From contig NZ_SADE01000002.1 of assembly GCF_004005845.1 (NCBI RefSeq), positions 421 to 64,420 on the forward strand: DNA of 64,000 nucleotides. Reading direction: 5' to 3'. Position numbers and translations under genes: made by a program. The stretch's first letter is position 1, and every line of letters begins with the position of its first letter. Shown one piece after another: positions 10,098 to 18,482 of this stretch. This DNA comes from Hwanghaeella grinnelliae. GTDB taxonomy: Bacteria; Pseudomonadota; Alphaproteobacteria; UBA8366; Aestuariispiraceae. The notes below the pieces were generated by a model, which saw only the letters and a list, made by a program, of their open reading frames with translations, ran no database searches and was not told the DNA's origin.

Positions 10098-10882
10098 CGG
10101 ATTTGTCCCTTGGCCTTGCTATCGTGAAACCAGGAAATTGGCTTTTCTAGAATTTTCTTTAGGTGAAGGCCGGTTAGCTTTTCCGAAATAAAAAATTCAC
10201 CGAATTCATCAGAAAAGAACAAGACGCGTTCCAGTGGTTCGGAATAGCTCTTGCCGCCCGGGAATCGCTCTACATCACGAACGACATGCCACCTTTCCTT
10301 GCCGACCGTACCTCGCCAAAGATGATGCCCCTCGTATCCACGAGGCTTGAAATTGATCAGAAAGGATCCAGTAACGGAATTTGGATCCGTCCTAATCCTC
10401 GCAAAATTGAAGTTTACTTTGGCTGCTTCGTCGCCACCGACCGCAGATCCTTTTCCACCATAAACTGTGTTATCGTGATCGATAATGTCGGGCTTCTCGA
10501 ACAAATACAGTAGGTAGTGCGTCCCCAAGGATTCATTGGTGTCGTCTTGGACAACCTTGACCGGAAAAAACTCATGAGCATCGGGTTCAAGCTGTTGAAG
10601 TTTGGTTTTGAACCGTTCGCTAACGACATATCCAAGGCCGGAGTCGAAGAAATCCGGGACGCCGTCCTTGGTCTGGGGCTGTTCGATACGCAAAACACGG
10701 GGAACCTGAGCCCGCATGGCATCCGTCATTTCCGTTCTTTCGCCTGGCCGGTCGAATCGCTCCCTCCCGCAAATAAGTAGGGAGGCGATACCAGGCCCTT
10801 TTTCCGGCGGCGACTCAAATCCGACTACTTTTACGAAGTCTTTCTTATAGTGCCGTGCCATGGAGTCATGTGTGTACGGCAT
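10094..10882 (-). CDS. Imm11-type (DUF1629-like) immunity protein
   Basis: 262 residues, cytoplasmic. The middle and C-terminal parts match the pattern of the Imm11/MXAN_0049 family: a 'VSERFKTKLQQL' helix, then 'HEFFPVKVV' and 'YLLYLFEKPDIID', and near the end 'LFFSDEFGEFFISEKLTGLHL', the characteristic 'S-D-x-F--x-L-x-x-x-x-LTGL-x-L' closing segment. Imm11 proteins are predicted immunity factors of polymorphic toxin systems. Adjacency to an AHH nuclease (4-nt overlap) strongly supports a toxin-immunity pair. The immunity gene precedes the toxin, opposite to the common toxin-then-immunity order. Start ATG at 10882, 3 nt after the acyltransferase stop, preceded by GAGGG. The family assignment is from remembered pattern, not alignment. 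Confidence 0.65.
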   Translation of the reverse strand: MPYTHDSMARHYKKDFVKVVGFESPPEKGPGIASLLICGRERFDRPGERTEMTDAMRAQVPRVLRIEQPQTKDGVPDFFDSGLGYVVSERFKTKLQQLEPDAHEFFPVKVVQDDTNESLGTHYLLYLFEKPDIIDHDNTVYGGKGSAVGGDEAAKVNFNFARIRTDPNSVTGSFLINFKPRGYEGHHLWRGTVGKERWHVVRDVERFPGGKSYSEPLERVLFFSDEFGEFFISEKLTGLHLKKILEKPISWFHDSKAKGQIR

Positions 10883-10885
10883 TAC

Positions 10886-11536
10886 CTAACCCTCTACGTT
10901 TACCTTTGACTTTACCGACACAACCGACCGCTTCCCATCGGCACCAGTCTGGTGGTACTTGAACGTCTTGCCCTTGAAGACCGTGTCTTTCATTTCCTGG
11001 AGCATCTGCGGGGCCTTGCCCATGGGGTCGAGGATGTCGATGACCCAGTAGTTCTCACCGCTGTTCCAGTCTTGGGGACGCAGGCGGGTGGCGCCGGCCT
11101 TCAGGCGTTCTTCCGTTTCATCGTCGATCTTTGCCCAAAGGACGAGGCCCGCGGGCTTGCCGCCGTCGTCGCGGAACAGGCGGTATTGCGCCAGCACGAC
11201 CGGCGTCATGATCAGCCATTCCATGTCCGCCAGGAAGAAGTAGCGGTGCGACGGCGTCATGGTCATCAGCCAGGCGATCTCCCCCAATACGCTGGAGACG
11301 GTCTGCTGCGGATTCGAGGCGGTGCCTTCCACCTTCGCCGTGACGCGGTCAGCCTGCTCGGCGATCTTCTTTAGCGCCTCGGGCACAGCCTGTTCGGCAC
11401 TGCCGGGCTTCAGCTCATCCATTCGGGCGCGCATTTCGGGCGATACGGGTGACTTCTGCGTCGCAGCGCTCATCTCGCTCTCCTTAGGCCCTGTTGGCCC
11501 TTGACCTGCCTGGGGGTGCTTGTCCTTGTCGCTCAT
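10886..11536 (-). CDS. HlyC-type toxin-activating lysine acyltransferase
   Basis: 216 residues from the ATG at 11536, chosen over an upstream start because GGAGGA lies 8-9 nt before it. Residues 84-195 match HlyC/RtxC: LGEIAWLM at 84-91, catalytic His97 in 'SPSHR'-like context (TPSHRY), 'LAQYRLFRD', 'PAGLVLWA', then DWNSGENYWVIDILDP at 156-171 with the second conserved residue Asp167. HlyC enzymes use acyl-ACP to acylate lysines inside RTX cytolysins. The first about 80 residues are a low-complexity, Pro/Ala/Gln-rich extension absent from E. coli HlyC. First gene of the operon that ends in the giant RTX protein, its likely substrate. Confidence 0.88.
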   Translation of the reverse strand: MSDKDKHPQAGQGPTGPKESEMSAATQKSPVSPEMRARMDELKPGSAEQAVPEALKKIAEQADRVTAKVEGTASNPQQTVSSVLGEIAWLMTMTPSHRYFFLADMEWLIMTPVVLAQYRLFRDDGGKPAGLVLWAKIDDETEERLKAGATRLRPQDWNSGENYWVIDILDPMGKAPQMLQEMKDTVFKGKTFKYHQTGADGKRSVVSVKSKVNVEG

Positions 11537-12338
11537 CTTTCGGCTCCTCCGTTCGTTGATTGCTGCCTTGCTGGAGCAATCTACGCCGGAAGAAGGGCAG
11601 CCTCCACCGTTTGCGAGCTCAAAATTGGGATATTGAGTCGCATCTACGCCGAAGGCGCACGAGATCGAAGCCAAAACCGCACACCCTTAAAATTTCAATG
11701 AATTGGTCTAATCCAGCGTCAGCCCCCCACCGCCTAATTGCTGGCAGACCGCTGGATTACCGGAAACCCCATACCAACCCCTTAGTTGTATTTCGCAATT
11801 GCTCTGTTTTGAGTCAAGGGAAACCGCCGCCCCCAGGTTAGCTCCGAAGATGAGTTTAATATATTGTTTTTTATATACAATTATCGTTTTTCAGTTGCCG
11901 TGTTAACAGTGGTTGATAATACTAGGGTTGTTTTGAAGATTTTCACCTCAAATTCCGTAATCAATGACAAGTCATAGGATTTGGAATTGGCCCCACCGCT
12001 ACCGGTTGCGTTCTCATCAGTCACAACGCGGCGAAAAGAGGGCCACCAGTTCTGTGGTCGCCGCACAATTTTGGACCGGCACCGAATCGCGCGAGGCCAC
12101 CTTCGCCAACCCATGCGTCAGTCGGCGGAACACTGTCATCGCCAATCGCGGCCGCCGATGTGATTTAGCAGGCACGCATGGACCGGACAGTCTATGGCAG
12201 CGAGACCGCGCTCGACACTGCGCGGCCGATCCTCTATGGCATGTCCGAGGTCGAACGATCGCCTGTAGAGCTTCCAAGCCGTCGACGTTTCAGGCTTTCA
12301 GTCGAAGAGCAATCGTCAGTACAGAGCTTCCGATCACC
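11537..12338. other. 800-nt intergenic region with AT-rich core
   Basis: No convincing gene. The segment about 11840-11950 is markedly AT-rich (tracts such as TTTAATATATTG and TTTTTTATATAC) against a GC-rich background. It lies between the divergent hlyC-type operon and the APH-fold gene, so promoters for one or both are expected here. Several frames between 11880 and 12338 are open for 60-100 codons on both strands but show no recognisable domain. They may be remnants of a degraded or transferred sequence. Confidence 0.5.
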
Positions 12339-13154
12339 ATGCTGCCTGTCCCACAAATCGCACTCGAACTCATTGGCGCGGCCAAAATACGGGGCAAGAT
12401 CGACCTTTCAGGTGGCTACAACAATAGTGTCTGGAAAATCTTCTGCGATGATCGCAGCTATATTGTAAAGCGATACCGCTCGGAATGGCTCAAGAACAAC
12501 GAAGCAAACGCCATTTCGGTTTTAGGCCCGCACCGCCACGCCCCGAAGGCGATCTACGCCCAATCCGCGCGTGTCCTAATCTGGCCGGACGATGGGCTGT
12601 TTCCTCCCCGAACTTTGGACGAAGCCTATGCCCGGTCGATGGGATATGCGTTGCGCACGATACATAGCGTAAAGGGCGGCGTTCCAGTCCGCTACGTCGA
12701 CCGACCGGAATGGCGAACCGTCAACCGGATCGGCAGTGCAGCCCAACGGACGGTAGGTTATTCAATACCCGTTTCCGGCCCTGTTCACGGAGACGTGCGC
12801 TTTGGCAACACGCTGGCCGACGAGACGGGGAGGTTCGTCCGTTTTAGCGATTTCGAGGAGTTCGGACAGGGCGATCAACTGGCCGACCTTGTGCTAGGCC
12901 TAGTGGAAGCAGGATGCGCGCGGCCCGATTTGCCCGACGATGCAATTCGATGGACACTCGCGGGCTATGCCGATCCGGACGGCGCCGGGCTCCCCCATCC
13001 ATTTTCGAGCAAGGAAGTCCGGGCCGCTCTTGCGCATCACTGTTTCAAGGAACTCACGGCTTGGGCGAAGGCCGAAGCCGCGCCCAAGCTGTTAGAGTAC
13101 TACGAGGCCGCGCGGCAACCCGTTCTCGACGCGATCACCACACTGGACATTTGA
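12339..13154 (+). CDS. APH/choline-kinase-fold phosphotransferase
   Basis: 271 residues from the ATG at 12339; the longer open frame upstream looks non-coding and no clear ribosome site is visible. The Brenner-type catalytic motif is VHGDVRFGNTL (HGDxxxxN) at about 148-158, followed by FSDFEEFG carrying the metal-binding Asp (DFE). N-terminal 'SGGYNNSVWKI' resembles the nucleotide loop, with a likely ATP-binding Lys in 'YIVKRYR'. The family phosphorylates small hydroxylated molecules (aminoglycosides, homoserine, choline and others), and the substrate here is unknown. It converges on the methyltransferase/PP-loop gene with a 24-nt gap, so membership in the same pathway is possible but not shown. 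Confidence 0.75.
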   Translation: MLPVPQIALELIGAAKIRGKIDLSGGYNNSVWKIFCDDRSYIVKRYRSEWLKNNEANAISVLGPHRHAPKAIYAQSARVLIWPDDGLFPPRTLDEAYARSMGYALRTIHSVKGGVPVRYVDRPEWRTVNRIGSAAQRTVGYSIPVSGPVHGDVRFGNTLADETGRFVRFSDFEEFGQGDQLADLVLGLVEAGCARPDLPDDAIRWTLAGYADPDGAGLPHPFSSKEVRAALAHHCFKELTAWAKAEAAPKLLEYYEAARQPVLDAITTLDI

Positions 13155-13178
13155 GCGCGTTTTCCTCGGCCAATCGCG

Positions 13179-14861
13179 CTACGGCAGCTTTGTCGGCTTG
13201 TGAGGGATGGTTTCCTCGCCACGCCTGATCTTGTTCATCAGATTGCAGGTCTTGCAGGTCCCGCATTCCGTCGGCGTTCCATCCGCTTGCCAGACCGGCG
13301 ACCGGCATGTCCAGCAAAGGCCAGTCAGTTCAGGCCCCATGTAGTCCATCTGCTCCCGCTTCGGGATCATCTCAAGCTGAAAGAAACGAGGGGCCGGGTT
13401 CGGATAACAACTGGCTGCGACGGCGTTGAGGACGTGTTCAAACCGTTCAATCTCGCGGGGACCATAATACTCGATCTCCTCCTCCAGACATGTCCCGGAC
13501 GTCCAACGATCGATCCCGAAGCCACGGTCGATAAGGAATGAGTTCGCAATCACCCCTACCTCGAATCCGACCGACATGTCGTCCATCCCGAACGCCCGGA
13601 AATGCCTGCGGTCGATCGTACTTTCCGTATAGACGAAGTTGCGGACCGAACTGCGGAGAAACTCGACGATCCGGCGACAAGCGGCGTCTTCCGCCCGGTG
13701 CCGTCCCTCCCGGTTAATGAAATGGATGTGGTGCGCGATGATCTCGTCATCGCTCTCCCGAAGCAAACGATGCAGCGCGTAGACACTGTCGATACCTCCG
13801 GAGAACATAACGAGCGTTGCTTGACGCCGCCGGACAAGCGCCTGTTTTCCGCGCCGATCCCGGGCCAGCGTCAGGGTATTCTTCCTCTGTGTCGGCGCCT
13901 CTTGGAACGGGTTCTCATCAAGGTCTTCGGGAAAGAAGTTGAATTTCACGGGCTCGCCGGAATGTGGCTGTTCCTTCTCGTCGATAAGCTTTTCCATACC
14001 GGATGGAAGATAGTGGACCATTGGCACGGGCGGCTTTGTTGCGACAAGGATCTGCAACGGAAACCCGGTTTCCAACGGCCCATGCACCACACGGGCGCCG
14101 AAACCGACCTCTTCGAGGAGGTTGCCGATCTCGGCCTCAGTCGTCGCGAGAAACTCGCCCTCAAGCTTTTGAACCGTGCCTTCCAGCCCCAACCGCAAGT
14201 ACTCTCTTCGATACAGCCGGGCTCTGGGCCTACCGTTCCAGTGTCGTCTTTCAACGAAGACGAACTGCCCGTCCCGATCCTCACAGAGTACAGGTCGAGA
14301 GACGAAGGCATCGGGGTCGGTCGCCAAAAGAGCCCTATAATCTTCGGTGCCGAGCATCAATATCCCGCCGGGTCGCAGGGCCCGAAACATACTCGACAGC
14401 AGTTCGACCTGCGCTTCCTTCGTCAAGACTGTCGAGAAAGCGCCGTTGAGGACGGATAGGCCGTCCACTTGACCTTCATGCTCGCTTGGAACGCGAAAAC
14501 CATCAACTGTCTGGAAACGGACTCTCTCGCCATAGGAAGGGCCAAGCCGTTCAGAGGCCCACTCCAAGGCATCAGGGGCCGGGTCGAGCCCCAACACCTC
14601 GTAACCGCTGCGAAGAAGTGCCGCTGTGGACAGTCCCGATCGGCATCCGACATCAACCACAAGACCGCTTGGCAGTCGCTTTCCCAGGGTTGCCTGAATC
14701 GCATTCTCGTAGCGCTCGACCGCGCCTTCCAAGGGGCCATGGATATGAGCCAGCCAGGGGCGCCAACCGCTGCCCGCAAGGGCCATGATGTTTTCTGGAA
14801 TGTCGTGCAACGCAATTTGCCTATTGTTTGCCGCGGTCCCGTCAAGCCGCCATGCCCACAC
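13179..14861 (-). CDS. SAM methyltransferase fused to QueC-like PP-loop ATPase
   Basis: 560 residues from a GTG with no clear ribosome site; the next in-frame ATG is codon 26, so the start is uncertain. Residues about 60-275 are a class I methyltransferase: motif I VVDVGCRSGLS at 68-78, acidic GLDPAPD at 91-97, LRPGGILML at 162-170. A linker at 290-345 leads to a PP-loop domain: SGGIDS at 354-359 binds ATP pyrophosphate, HHIHFINREGRH at 377-388 resembles QueC/asparagine-synthase-type enzymes. C516, C519, C533, C536 and C539 form a zinc-ribbon like that closing QueC. PP-loop enzymes adenylate a carboxylate or carbonyl for attack by a nitrogen or sulfur donor. It lies 190 nt downstream of the di-iron gene on the same strand. 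The fusion is unfamiliar to me. Confidence 0.8.
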   Translation of the reverse strand: MWAWRLDGTAANNRQIALHDIPENIMALAGSGWRPWLAHIHGPLEGAVERYENAIQATLGKRLPSGLVVDVGCRSGLSTAALLRSGYEVLGLDPAPDALEWASERLGPSYGERVRFQTVDGFRVPSEHEGQVDGLSVLNGAFSTVLTKEAQVELLSSMFRALRPGGILMLGTEDYRALLATDPDAFVSRPVLCEDRDGQFVFVERRHWNGRPRARLYRREYLRLGLEGTVQKLEGEFLATTEAEIGNLLEEVGFGARVVHGPLETGFPLQILVATKPPVPMVHYLPSGMEKLIDEKEQPHSGEPVKFNFFPEDLDENPFQEAPTQRKNTLTLARDRRGKQALVRRRQATLVMFSGGIDSVYALHRLLRESDDEIIAHHIHFINREGRHRAEDAACRRIVEFLRSSVRNFVYTESTIDRRHFRAFGMDDMSVGFEVGVIANSFLIDRGFGIDRWTSGTCLEEEIEYYGPREIERFEHVLNAVAASCYPNPAPRFFQLEMIPKREQMDYMGPELTGLCWTCRSPVWQADGTPTECGTCKTCNLMNKIRRGEETIPHKPTKLP

Positions 14862-15051
14862 GATGATGCACGGCTATCGTGTGAACGGAATAGAGCATCG
14901 GAAAAGCCTCGGCAATCGCCTGGGACAACACCTGCATGCCAATTCCGCCTCACAAGGTTTCTCTACCGCGCCACCAGTCTGGCGGAAGCGCCGCTAGTAG
15001 GGCGTCGCTTCTCCTGCCGATCCCTTTGCCCCCTTCCCTGCTGCTTTGCGG

Positions 15052-15783
15052 CTAGGTTCTGCAGATCGTCCTTTCAGCAACCGCTGCACAGCGACGCAGC
15101 TTCTGGGCGGTGAAATAGTATTCCGGCGTATCGTGATCCAGGATGAATGTTGCCTTATAGGGCCCCCGTGCTTCGTCATGAGCCACCAAGCGAGCCAAAA
15201 CACCCGGAACATCCGCCTTCCGGTTCGGATACAACCCTCGCAATAAGGCAACCGCGTTCCGATAGTGCGTGGCTTCGTCCCTATTGGCATGGCGGACCCA
15301 CCGCCCCGCTGACGCGTCGAGTGAGTCATACAGGGCGTAATCGCTCGCATAGGCCTGCACGGTCACACGTTCATCGTATGCAAGCGCAACCAGGAACTCG
15401 AAAGGGGTGTCCAAGAAAGGTTCCAGAGCTGAGAAATCGGGCTTGCGTTGGCGCATTCGGGAATGAATGCTTTCTTGAGACTCCTCGGTCACGGCACTCA
15501 GCAACTGCCGGAGACCCAGGTAGTGATTCTCTTCATCCTCCAGCCAGGCAGAGAGAAACCCCGCTATTTCCTGCGGCCAAGACTTCAGGTCATCCTGCAA
15601 GAAGTCATAGAGATGCCGCGCGTCGTACTCCGTCGCGACATCGTTCTCGAAAATCTCCACCGCGGCCTCCCGCAGATCGGCCGGAACTTCCAAGCATTCG
15701 GGGAGTGTCGCCAGAACCTGCTCCGACCGCCAGGAAGTGCCCCTCCGCACACGGAGAATGGACTGTTCACTGTTTTCGTACAC
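15052..15783 (-). CDS. Ferritin-like di-iron oxidase/oxygenase
   Basis: 243 residues from a GTG at 15783 preceded by GGGAGAGG. The four-helix di-iron ligand pattern is complete: Glu52 (helix 1), E84-x-x-H87 in EENH (helix 2), Glu138 in YDERV (helix 3), and E170-x-x-H173 in DEATHYR (helix 4). This is the E...ExxH...E...ExxH arrangement of ferritin-like carboxylate-bridged enzymes (acyl-ACP desaturase, AurF, MiaE and relatives), which activate O2 for hydroxylation, desaturation or N-oxidation. No signal peptide. Substrate unknown. It is divergent from the tandem ATP-grasp gene (286-nt gap) and upstream of the methyltransferase/PP-loop fusion, which suggests a common pathway. Confidence 0.75.
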   Translation of the reverse strand: MYENSEQSILRVRRGTSWRSEQVLATLPECLEVPADLREAAVEIFENDVATEYDARHLYDFLQDDLKSWPQEIAGFLSAWLEDEENHYLGLRQLLSAVTEESQESIHSRMRQRKPDFSALEPFLDTPFEFLVALAYDERVTVQAYASDYALYDSLDASAGRWVRHANRDEATHYRNAVALLRGLYPNRKADVPGVLARLVAHDEARGPYKATFILDHDTPEYYFTAQKLRRCAAVAERTICRT

Positions 15784-16069
15784 TTGCCTCTCCCAGTTGA
15801 AAGACTGTCATGCCGCCGGGAGGGTATTGGTCAAGAAACCGCCCCGGTCGTTCGGCCAGGATCGTATGCCCGTTCGCTTTCCATTTTCCCATGCCTCCAT
15901 TGCCAAAACAAGTTACACAGCGACCATAGGTCACTCAGCGCACTTCTAGTGTCCCTAAAACAACGATGTTTCGGCTCGCTTACCATTCTTGAGTATTTTA
16001 TGCCGATTGCCCTAGAAGGTATACATCTTGTAGGAGAACACAAACAACGGCCCCTCGGAAGGAAACCCG
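15784..16069. promoter_or_regulatory. Divergent promoter region
   Basis: 286 nt separating the di-iron gene (minus) and the tandem ATP-grasp gene (plus). Both start codons have good ribosome sites (GGGAGAGG and GGAAGG), and AT-richer stretches around 15900-16030 are the likely promoters. No clear operator palindrome was identified. Confidence 0.4.
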
Positions 16070-18181
16070 ATGCGCAAGCAACCAATAGCCCGGTTCGTCC
16101 GGCCAGTGAAACGCATCCTGTTCCTTTCGGATATGATGCCGGAGGCATATGTCGGGCTTACAGCAAACGACCGCCCGTCCAGTTTCGAAGCCCATACCGC
16201 CTCCCATCTCTATAGGGCCCTGACCTCCACCGGCGTTGACGTGCTGGCGACTTCGCGACCCGAGGACATCCTCACCTACAAGGGTGAGGTCGACTTCGTC
16301 TTTTCCGCCCGGGCGAGCTACGACTATCCAAGCGTCGACGTGCCTGTCGCCTCGCTCTGCGAGGTCGCGGGGCTGCCATGTCTCAACGGCAATACTTTCG
16401 CCGTCGCCATGGCCCGGGACAAGGCGCTCAGCAAGCTTGCCGCGATCCGCGCCGGCGTTCCCACCCCGGACTGGGTGACGATCCAACCGGGCGATGCACT
16501 CGACCGGCTGACCGAACTTTCATATCCCGCAGTGATCAAGTGGACCGTCGGCGGGAACTCTTTTTCCATCGCTGGCGATGGCCTCGTCGCCTCGGCCGAG
16601 GAAGCCGTCTCGGTGGCCCGGAAGTGGCAGCGATCGGGCCTCACGGTGATGGCGGAGGATTTCGTGCCCGGCGCAGACCTGATCGTTGGCGTCATTGATC
16701 GCGGTGCAAAGGGCCTGCTGATAGGCAAGGTGGTAAGGGTCGACACCGACCACCCCGAGAACATACAGACCTACGAACACAAGATGATTGGCCGGGGCGT
16801 TCGACGGCGGACGGTCCTGACCGACAAAGAACTGTATAAACGTATTCATGACCTCGTCCATCGCCTCTACGACGAGATCAAGCCGCTCGACTGTTTCCGA
16901 GTCGATTTCCGCTGGAATCAGGAAGAAGACAGCCTGCACTTTTTGGAGGTCAACCCGACGGCAAATAGCGAGCCCGAGTCGATTTTTGTCCAATCGCTCG
17001 CCAGAGAACCAAAGAAGCACAGAGCGGTCATGCTCGCGGTTCTTGACGCCGGTTTGAGCCGGCATGCCCTCCGGCTACCTCGGCCGGAGGATGCCTCTCA
17101 GGCAATCCCAGACCGCGAACCGGTTGGCGGCCCGAAGGTGAACAGTCCAGCCGCCCAGGTCACGCACAAGCCGCTTCGAAGGCTGCTTTTCCTCGCACAG
17201 TTCGCGCCTCTGGGACCCGAAACCATGGCTGAGTTCGATCAGGAATGGGGCAGCCTCAGTCGCTACCATCATCAGCTCTACCGGACCTTGGTTGAACTCG
17301 GCCTCGATGTCCTACCGGCGCGGCACCCTGAGGATCTGATCCGCCTTCGGGACAAGGTCGATTTCGTCTTCTCCGTCTACGAAGGCGCGCGCTTCCCAAG
17401 CACCGAAGCGGTCGTCCCCGCAATGTGCGAAGCCGCCGGCCTTCCCTTCCTGGGCGCACGGGCAGGCGCCCTCGCCCTTGTCGCCGACAAGCAGCTCTGC
17501 AAACTCCTAGCTTCACGCCTCGGGATTCCTACGCCCAATTGGATACGGATCGGACCGAGGGAAACCGGCTTCGCCCTGGACACCCTGAACTACCCATGCA
17601 TCGTGAAATGGCAGTTGGGCGCAAACTCGGAATATATCGACGGGGACTCGATCGTCGCGGACCCGGCAGCGGCCTCCGCGAAGGTTTCGGAATTCCAGGC
17701 CCGGGACCTTCCCGTCATCGTCGAGGAATTTGTGCCCGGAACCAATCTGACCACCGCCGCTCTTGCCTCCCAAGGCGGGTTTCAGGTCGGTCAGACGATC
17801 CGGACAGACACGGACGCACCAGGCAACATCCAGACCTATGAGCAGAAAATGTTCGACAAGGGACGGCGTAGCAAATCCCGCTTCGATGACGCTTCCGGAA
17901 ACGCGCGGATCCAAACCTATATGGCGAAACTTCATGAAGAGCTCCGCCCCGTAGACTATTTCCGCGCAGATTTCCGATACAACGAGGCGACCGGTGAGAT
18001 CTTTTTCCTAGAGGCGAACATCCAGTGCAACCTTGACCCACTCGGCACCTTTTGCCTTTCGACCGTGGGCGGCCCCGATCGTTATCCGGACCTCGTTAGA
18101 GATATCCTTGCGGGCAGCCTCATGCGACAGGGGCTGAGACTCCCAGAGACGACCTTGAGGGCCGTCCCGTCCCTCGCCTAG
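16070..18181 (+). CDS. Tandem ATP-grasp ligase (two D-Ala-D-Ala-ligase-like halves)
   Basis: 703 residues, ATG at 16070 with GGAAGG 7 nt upstream. Two homologous halves, about 10-345 and 365-700. Both share 'LYR-L---G-DVL---PEDL', 'VDFVFS', 'CE-AGLP-L', 'DK---KL', 'G-PTP-W' and 'YP-(A/C)-(I/V)KW'. The first half ends in DFRWN...FLEVNPTANSEP, the second in DFRYN...FLEANIQCN; both keep the Glu-x-Asn Mg-binding pair and Lys residues for ATP. ATP-grasp ligases join a carboxylate, through acyl phosphate, to an amine or other nucleophile. Two active halves could make two successive bonds (as in carbamoyl-phosphate synthase) or one half could be regulatory. Divergent from the di-iron gene. Confidence 0.85.
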   Translation: MRKQPIARFVRPVKRILFLSDMMPEAYVGLTANDRPSSFEAHTASHLYRALTSTGVDVLATSRPEDILTYKGEVDFVFSARASYDYPSVDVPVASLCEVAGLPCLNGNTFAVAMARDKALSKLAAIRAGVPTPDWVTIQPGDALDRLTELSYPAVIKWTVGGNSFSIAGDGLVASAEEAVSVARKWQRSGLTVMAEDFVPGADLIVGVIDRGAKGLLIGKVVRVDTDHPENIQTYEHKMIGRGVRRRTVLTDKELYKRIHDLVHRLYDEIKPLDCFRVDFRWNQEEDSLHFLEVNPTANSEPESIFVQSLAREPKKHRAVMLAVLDAGLSRHALRLPRPEDASQAIPDREPVGGPKVNSPAAQVTHKPLRRLLFLAQFAPLGPETMAEFDQEWGSLSRYHHQLYRTLVELGLDVLPARHPEDLIRLRDKVDFVFSVYEGARFPSTEAVVPAMCEAAGLPFLGARAGALALVADKQLCKLLASRLGIPTPNWIRIGPRETGFALDTLNYPCIVKWQLGANSEYIDGDSIVADPAAASAKVSEFQARDLPVIVEEFVPGTNLTTAALASQGGFQVGQTIRTDTDAPGNIQTYEQKMFDKGRRSKSRFDDASGNARIQTYMAKLHEELRPVDYFRADFRYNEATGEIFFLEANIQCNLDPLGTFCLSTVGGPDRYPDLVRDILAGSLMRQGLRLPETTLRAVPSLA

Positions 18182-18482
18182 AAAAACATGACGCACGCCG
18201 CACCTCTTGATTCCCACAGTAGGATTCGTTTGACCCGTCGGGTGGTCCGGTTCTGCAGCTTGGTTTGCTGATTCTTCTCACGTCCTTGGACAACGTTGGT
18301 CAGGGTTGTCTTCGTCATGCGCAGAGTATCCGCCGCCCGCGGAAAATTGGTCCAACGGAAAACGCCCAAGCCTTCTTCAACGCATTATCATTCGAATTCT
18401 CGAATGTTGTAACCGATTTATTGCACCTTGGACGCTCAAGTAATGGCCCCTTATGGAGTCTCCACGACAGTCACAAGGCCTG
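18182..18482. other. Convergent intergenic region, 301 nt
   Basis: Lies between the 3' ends of the ATP-grasp gene and the M4 peptidase gene. No coding frame with recognisable content and no terminator with a T-run was seen. Confidence 0.5.

Noticed and set aside
11964-12338. 125-codon N-terminal extension of the APH-fold gene
   Set aside because: Arg/Ser-rich with no conserved features; the family's usual N-terminus begins at the ATG at 12339.
13179-18181. QatC/Cap9-like anti-phage defence system because of the QueC-like domain
   Set aside because: No QatA/B/D, CD-NTase or TGT-like partner is present; the partners are ligase, oxidase and kinase types.
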